A stretch of 64,000 bases of DNA from Flavobacteriaceae bacterium (lineage in GTDB: Bacteria > Bacteroidota > Bacteroidia > Flavobacteriales > Flavobacteriaceae). A program made the translations under genes and the position numbers. Within the stretch, counting starts at the first letter, position 1, and every line of letters starts with the position of its first letter. Below are positions 59,292 through 64,000 of the stretch, in pieces. The stretch covers positions 30,158 to 94,157 of the forward strand of contig CANGTL010000003.1 of the NCBI GenBank assembly GCA_947456815.1, in the 5' to 3' direction. The notes beneath the pieces were generated by a model that saw only the letters and a list, made by a program, of their open reading frames with translations, had not been told where the DNA came from and made no database searches.

Positions 59292-60377
59292 ATGAAAAAT
59301 TATCTACTTATAGTCTTGCTTTTCTCTCTTGCAACTAGTTTTGCACAAATACCTGCAGGATACTACAATAGTGCAACCGGTAACGGATATACTTTGAAAA
59401 CACAATTGTTCAATATTATTAAGGTTAGCACTGACCGAGGATATTCTGGACTATACACAACTTATCTCACTTCTGACGTCGATTCCTTTTATGAAAATGA
59501 CGGAACCATGTTGGATATGTACACCGAAAACCCAACTGGCGCGGAATGTGAATTTACCTACGGAACAGGTCAAGATGACGGCACATTAGGAAATAATGAG
59601 TGTGAGCGTTACAATCGCGAACATTTGGTTCCTCAATCCGTTTTTGGTGCTCAAACACCAATGTATTCAGATGCACACTTTGTAGTCCCTTCCGATAAAC
59701 ACGTTAATGCAATAAGAGGTGACTTGCCTTTCGGAATAGTAAATAATGCCAATTGGACAGGAACGAATGGAACCAAACGAGGTTCAAATCTTAACTCCGG
59801 TTATTCTGCTGGCTATACTGGTGTAGTATTCGAGCCTATTGATGAATTTAAAGGAGATATCGCTAGATGTTTGTTATACTTCGCAACAAGATATGAAGAT
59901 GTCGTAGCTGCATATACTTATGATATGTTTAACGGAACGTCAACGCAAGTTTTTGCCCAACCATTCTTAAATATCTTACTAACATGGAATGCGCTAGATC
60001 CTGTTAGTCCACGAGAAATTGCAAGAAACAATGCCATAGGTACAAATGCCCGCCAAAAAAACCGGAATCCATTTATCGATAATAATACGTATGTTGGGCG
60101 AATTTGGGGCGCACCATTGGGACTATCATCATTTGATTTGGTTGATGCTGCACAGATCTTTCCAAATCCAACTACTACAAATTCCGTTACCATTTCATCT
60201 GCAACTTCAATCGACAATATCCAAGTTATTAGTATTAATGGGCAGATTATTAAAGAAATTACTAATCCTAAAATGCAGGACAATATTTATGTACTAGACC
60301 AATTAAATTCTGGATTCTACTTCATAAAATTGTCGTCAGGAGATGCTTCCGCGATAAAAAAATTGATTGTAAAATAA
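59292..60377 (+). CDS. Secreted endonuclease I family protein with T9SS sorting domain
   Basis: ECERYNREHLVPQSVFGAQTPMYSDAHFVVPSDKHVNAIRGDLPFG, FKGDIARCLLYFATRY; C-terminal AQIFPNPTTTNSVTI...GFYFIKLSSGDASAIKKLIVK. Confidence 0.9.
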   Translation: MKNYLLIVLLFSLATSFAQIPAGYYNSATGNGYTLKTQLFNIIKVSTDRGYSGLYTTYLTSDVDSFYENDGTMLDMYTENPTGAECEFTYGTGQDDGTLGNNECERYNREHLVPQSVFGAQTPMYSDAHFVVPSDKHVNAIRGDLPFGIVNNANWTGTNGTKRGSNLNSGYSAGYTGVVFEPIDEFKGDIARCLLYFATRYEDVVAAYTYDMFNGTSTQVFAQPFLNILLTWNALDPVSPREIARNNAIGTNARQKNRNPFIDNNTYVGRIWGAPLGLSSFDLVDAAQIFPNPTTTNSVTISSATSIDNIQVISINGQIIKEITNPKMQDNIYVLDQLNSGFYFIKLSSGDASAIKKLIVK

Positions 60378-60398
60378 TCTCTATACAAACCAAAGTAA

Positions 60399-60431
60399 AA
60401 TGTCTTCAAATACTGAGGACATTTTTTTTGC
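60399..60431 (+). terminator. Rho-independent terminator
   Basis: AATGTCTTC-AAATACT-GAGGACATT followed by T-tract. Confidence 0.75.
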
Positions 60432-60499
60432 AGTAAAACAAAAGTTAATTTATACGGCAATCCAAAAAAACAATCTAGATTTACACTTTTAAAATAAAA

Positions 60500-61591
60500 A
60501 TGAAAAAAATCTACACTCTTCTACTTGTATCATATTGCTGTTTGATTCTTGCACAACCCGGAAGTCCTGCTCTTCCGTATTATAGCGGATTCAACTTCAA
60601 CCAGTCAGGCAACAGTTTGAAAAATGATTTGAGTGCAAAAGTAATTGCCATGCATACCGTGTTCTTATCTTACCAAGATGCAGAGAATGCAATCAAATTA
60701 ATTGACAGAGACCCTTCTGATCCTAGTGGCTTAAATCTCTTGCTCGTTTACGGATTTAGTGAAAATATGTGTCCAGACAACACCACCGATTTTCAAGATC
60801 ACAGAAGAAGAAATCGTTTTGATGACGGAACGGGTTTTTGCCAATGGAACCGAGAACATACGTATCCAAAATCGTTGGGAAATCCAGATTTAGGTACAGA
60901 CGGACCGGGAGCAGACGTTCATCATCTTCGAGCGTCAGACGTTAACAGGAACGCATTTCGAGGCAATACAAAATTTGGCCCAGGTTCTGGAGTTTCAGGT
61001 TATATCAATAGCTTTTGGTATCCGGGTGATGAGTGGAAAGGCGACATCGCAAGAATGATGATGTATATGTATTTGCGCTATGGCGATCAGTGCTTGCCTA
61101 AAAATGTTGGCGCTGGAAATGTAGTAAGTACAGATAACAATATGATCGACTTGTTTCTTCAGTGGAATGCAGAAGATCCAGTCTCGGAAATTGAAGATCG
61201 AAGAAATACTTATTTAGGCAATACGACTAACTTTTATGCGCAAGGAAATCGCAACCCATTTATTGACAATCCTTATTTGGCAACTTTAATTTGGGGTGGT
61301 GAACCTGCAGAAAATCGTTGGTCAGCACTCTTGTCTAATCCAAATTTTGATATCTATAGTTCTGTAACTATTTATCCGAATCCGACGCAAAATAATCAAG
61401 TTACAATTATTGCAACTACTCCAGTTGATGTCATTCAGGTACTCAACCTCAACGGTCAAGTTATTCAGGAAATCAATCACCCGACCAGCGTCAATAGTAC
61501 TTACACTTTGAATATAGGAACGAAAGGGTTTTATTTAGTAAAACTAAATTCGAACTCACAATCAACTACTAGAAAAGTGATCGTGAATTAA
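60500..61591 (+). CDS. Secreted endonuclease I family protein with T9SS sorting domain (second copy)
   Basis: FCQWNREHTYPKSLGNPDLGTDGPGADVHHLRASDVNRNAFRGNTKFG, WKGDIARMMMYMYLRYG; VTIYPNPTQNNQVTI...GFYLVKLNSNSQSTTRKVIVN. Confidence 0.9.
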   Translation: MKKIYTLLLVSYCCLILAQPGSPALPYYSGFNFNQSGNSLKNDLSAKVIAMHTVFLSYQDAENAIKLIDRDPSDPSGLNLLLVYGFSENMCPDNTTDFQDHRRRNRFDDGTGFCQWNREHTYPKSLGNPDLGTDGPGADVHHLRASDVNRNAFRGNTKFGPGSGVSGYINSFWYPGDEWKGDIARMMMYMYLRYGDQCLPKNVGAGNVVSTDNNMIDLFLQWNAEDPVSEIEDRRNTYLGNTTNFYAQGNRNPFIDNPYLATLIWGGEPAENRWSALLSNPNFDIYSSVTIYPNPTQNNQVTIIATTPVDVIQVLNLNGQVIQEINHPTSVNSTYTLNIGTKGFYLVKLNSNSQSTTRKVIVN

Positions 61592-61602
61592 CTTTATTCT
61601 AA

Positions 61603-61660
61603 AAAAAACTTAGCCACGAAGTCAAGAATTATAAAGTACAATTCGTGAATTCGTGGCTAA
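61603..61660 (-). terminator. Long hairpin serving as probable intrinsic terminator of rho
   Basis: TTAGCCACGAA (61610-61620) / TTCGTGGCTAA (61650-61660) plus inner TCAAGAATT/AATTCGTGA; on the minus strand it is followed by TTTTTTTT. Confidence 0.7.
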
Positions 61661-61683
61661 AATATTTTAACGCAAAACGAGGT

Positions 61684-63435
61684 TTAATCATTCATCGAAA
61701 TCAAGAACTCATCGTTATTTCTTGTTTTCTTAAATCGGTCATTGATAAAATCCATAGCTTCAACAGGATTCATATCTGCTAAGTATTTTCGCATAATCCA
61801 CATACGTTGTAAAGTCTTCTCATCTAATAATAAGTCGTCTCGACGTGTACTTGATGAAGTCAAATCAATCGCAGGGAAAATACGTTTGTTTGCAATCTTA
61901 CGATCCAATTGTAACTCCATATTTCCAGTTCCTTTGAATTCCTCAAAAATCACCTCATCCATTTTGGAACCGGTTTCTGTCAATGCCGTAGCGATAATAC
62001 TCAATGAACCACCATTTTCTACATTACGAGCAGCTCCGAAAAATCGTTTAGGTTTTTGCAAAGCATTCGCATCTACTCCTCCACTCAAGACTTTTCCTGA
62101 TGCCGGTTGCACAGTATTGTAAGCTCTTGCCAAACGTGTAATTGAATCTAACAATATCACCACATCGTGACCACATTCTACCAAACGTTTGGCTTTTTCC
62201 AAAACAATATTGGCAATCTTCACATGCTCCTGTGGCTCTCTGTCGAAGGTAGAAGCAATCACTTCTCCGCGCACAGAACGTTGCATATCGGTAACCTCTT
62301 CTGGTCGTTCATCAATTAGTAACACCAACAAATAAACTTCCGGATGATTCGCCGCAATCGCATTGGCAATGTCTTTCAACAACATCGTCTTACCCGTTTT
62401 GGGTTGCGCCACGATCATTCCACGTTGGCCTTTCCCAATTGGTGAAAATAAATCAATAATACGCGTTGAAATGGAACTGCCTTTCTCGGCTATTTTGAAT
62501 TTCTCGGTTGGGAACACTGGAGTCAAATGTTCAAAAGAAACACGGTCTCTCACTACTTGTGGATCATGACCATTAATTTTCAAGACACGAACCAATGGAA
62601 AAAACTTCTCTCCTTCTTTCGGCGGACGAACAACTCCTTTAACGGTATCACCAGTTTTTAATCCAAACAAACGAATTTGCGAAGTAGACAAATAAATATC
62701 ATCCGGAGACGCCAAATAGTTATAATCGGACGAACGTAAGAACCCGTATCCGTCGGGCATCATTTCTAAAACGCCTTCGCTCTCTATAATCCCGTCGAAC
62801 TCAAAATCAGCATCTCTGAAGTTGTTGTTCTTTTTATTTTTGAAATTCGGATTTTGATTTCCGTTTTGATTTCCGTTGCCGTTTTGATTCGGATTTTGGT
62901 TTGGATTCTGGTTTGGATTCTGCTTGTGCTGTTGATTTGGATTGACTTTCTTCTCTTGAACTGGGTTTTCACTCGCATCCGCAGTTTTTTCTGTCGATTC
63001 GTTTTCTTCAGAACCAGTTGGTTCTACTATTGCAGACTTCTCTATTTTATTGGCGACTTTCTTTTCGTAATCCGCTTTCTTAAACTTGACCACTTTCGGT
63101 TCTTTTTGGGCGGGATTTACCTCAGTCGATTGAGACATTTCGTTCGGCGCTGGCTCCGCAACTGCTGCTGGTTCTTCATCTGAGAAAAGTGTCGCAGATT
63201 TTGTAATGGCAGGTTTTTTATCAGCAGTAATTCTCGCTCTCTTTGATTTCTCCTCCGAATTATTCTCTTTAGTAGGCTTGTTGTTATCATTGACTTCACT
63301 TGCCTTTTGATTTTCAATAATCATGGCAATTAAAGCTTCTTTCTTAACTCCGGCAAACTTGATTGTTTTTGCCAATTTGGCAATATCTTGAAGCTCAGTT
63401 AGCTTCATTTCTTTTAATACAGAAATATCAAACAT
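61684..63435 (-). CDS. rho: Transcription termination factor Rho
   Basis: [105 protein letters not shown]. Confidence 0.97.
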   Translation of the reverse strand: MFDISVLKEMKLTELQDIAKLAKTIKFAGVKKEALIAMIIENQKASEVNDNNKPTKENNSEEKSKRARITADKKPAITKSATLFSDEEPAAVAEPAPNEMSQSTEVNPAQKEPKVVKFKKADYEKKVANKIEKSAIVEPTGSEENESTEKTADASENPVQEKKVNPNQQHKQNPNQNPNQNPNQNGNGNQNGNQNPNFKNKKNNNFRDADFEFDGIIESEGVLEMMPDGYGFLRSSDYNYLASPDDIYLSTSQIRLFGLKTGDTVKGVVRPPKEGEKFFPLVRVLKINGHDPQVVRDRVSFEHLTPVFPTEKFKIAEKGSSISTRIIDLFSPIGKGQRGMIVAQPKTGKTMLLKDIANAIAANHPEVYLLVLLIDERPEEVTDMQRSVRGEVIASTFDREPQEHVKIANIVLEKAKRLVECGHDVVILLDSITRLARAYNTVQPASGKVLSGGVDANALQKPKRFFGAARNVENGGSLSIIATALTETGSKMDEVIFEEFKGTGNMELQLDRKIANKRIFPAIDLTSSSTRRDDLLLDEKTLQRMWIMRKYLADMNPVEAMDFINDRFKKTRNNDEFLISMND

Positions 63436-63592
63436 GAATGTTATTTGAATTTAGATTGATTTGGATTTTTCTAAAAAATTGTAGTGAAATAATATGCGGT
63501 CAACAGGTCGTAAAATGAAGTACTTACGAATTAGTCATGCAATAATACGAATAAAAATCTATCATACAATAGTATTTGTAAAAAAGAAAATA

Positions 63593-63600
63593 TATTTTTG
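63593..63600 (+). promoter_or_regulatory. Candidate -7 box (TATTTTTG)
   Basis: TAnnTTTG match 20 bp before the ATG at 63620. Confidence 0.45.
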
Positions 63601-63619
63601 TGGCACAATAAAACAAAAA

Positions 63620-64000
63620 ATGATTCAAAGAATACAGACGGTTTATTTGGCATTAGCCTTTATTGTGACTGGAGTTTTGCCTTTCTTTTTTTCTTTGTGG
63701 AAGTTAAGTGACGGGAAAGCGGAAATGTTTATGAGCAGTCAATGTTACTCCGCAATTTTTGGCTTAAGTACATCATTGTCCTTATTGAGTATTTTATTTT
63801 ATAAAAAAAGACAACATCAATTTGTCATTGGCAGATTGAATATCATATTAAATTTAATTTTATTAGGCTTATTTGTATATCGTTCACTAAATCTATCTGG
63901 AGAAGCAGTTGCTGTTTCTGAGAAGGGTATTGGGATGTTTCTACCAATTATTGCTATCGTTTTTTTAGTGTTGGCTAACAAAGCCATCCAAAAGGATGAA
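63620..64000 (+). CDS. DUF4293-like membrane protein (partial; runs off window end)
   Basis: ATG at 63620 opens an uninterrupted frame MIQRIQTVYLALAFIVTGVLPFFFSLWKL... to the window edge; absent from the supplied ORF track. Confidence 0.75.
   Translation, partial: MIQRIQTVYLALAFIVTGVLPFFFSLWKLSDGKAEMFMSSQCYSAIFGLSTSLSLLSILFYKKRQHQFVIGRLNIILNLILLGLFVYRSLNLSGEAVAVSEKGIGMFLPIIAIVFLVLANKAIQKDE

Noticed and set aside
62854-63183. 109-aa hydrophobic plus-strand ORF opposite rho
   Set aside because: Antisense of the Asn/Gln/Lys-rich Rho region gives artefactual Leu/Ile/Phe-rich translation.

Overview
The window looks like chromosomal DNA from a Flavobacterium-like member of the Bacteroidota. It is AT-rich, uses TAnnTTTG-type -7 promoter boxes, and carries T9SS C-terminal sorting domains. 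Most of it is ordinary housekeeping and metabolic content: partial ftsE, a four-gene glycosyltransferase cluster, bshB1, isochorismate synthase with a hotdog thioesterase, purL, a fatty-acid beta-oxidation cluster, sodC, isocitrate dehydrogenase, a beta-carbonic anhydrase/SulP pair, an OxyR-like regulator, mnmD, ilvE, dipeptidyl peptidase III, an ECF-sigma locus, kup, an RsmB-family methyltransferase, two tandem T9SS endonuclease I genes, rho, and one tRNA-His. I see no CRISPR array, prophage, transposase or recognised defence island. The best candidate for something unusual is a small four-helix-bundle (23S rRNA IVP / bAvd-like) gene inside the beta-oxidation cluster. A 7-bp tandem repeat precedes it and an inverted, degenerate copy of that repeat overlaps its stop codon, so it looks like a repeat-bounded cassette. 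Related oddities are an imperfect inverted repeat between fadJ and the thiolase gene, a repeat-like in-frame segment inside purL, and an interspersed-looking palindrome that forms the probable intrinsic terminator of rho. No homology search was possible, so product names rest on motif and family recognition from the translated ORFs.
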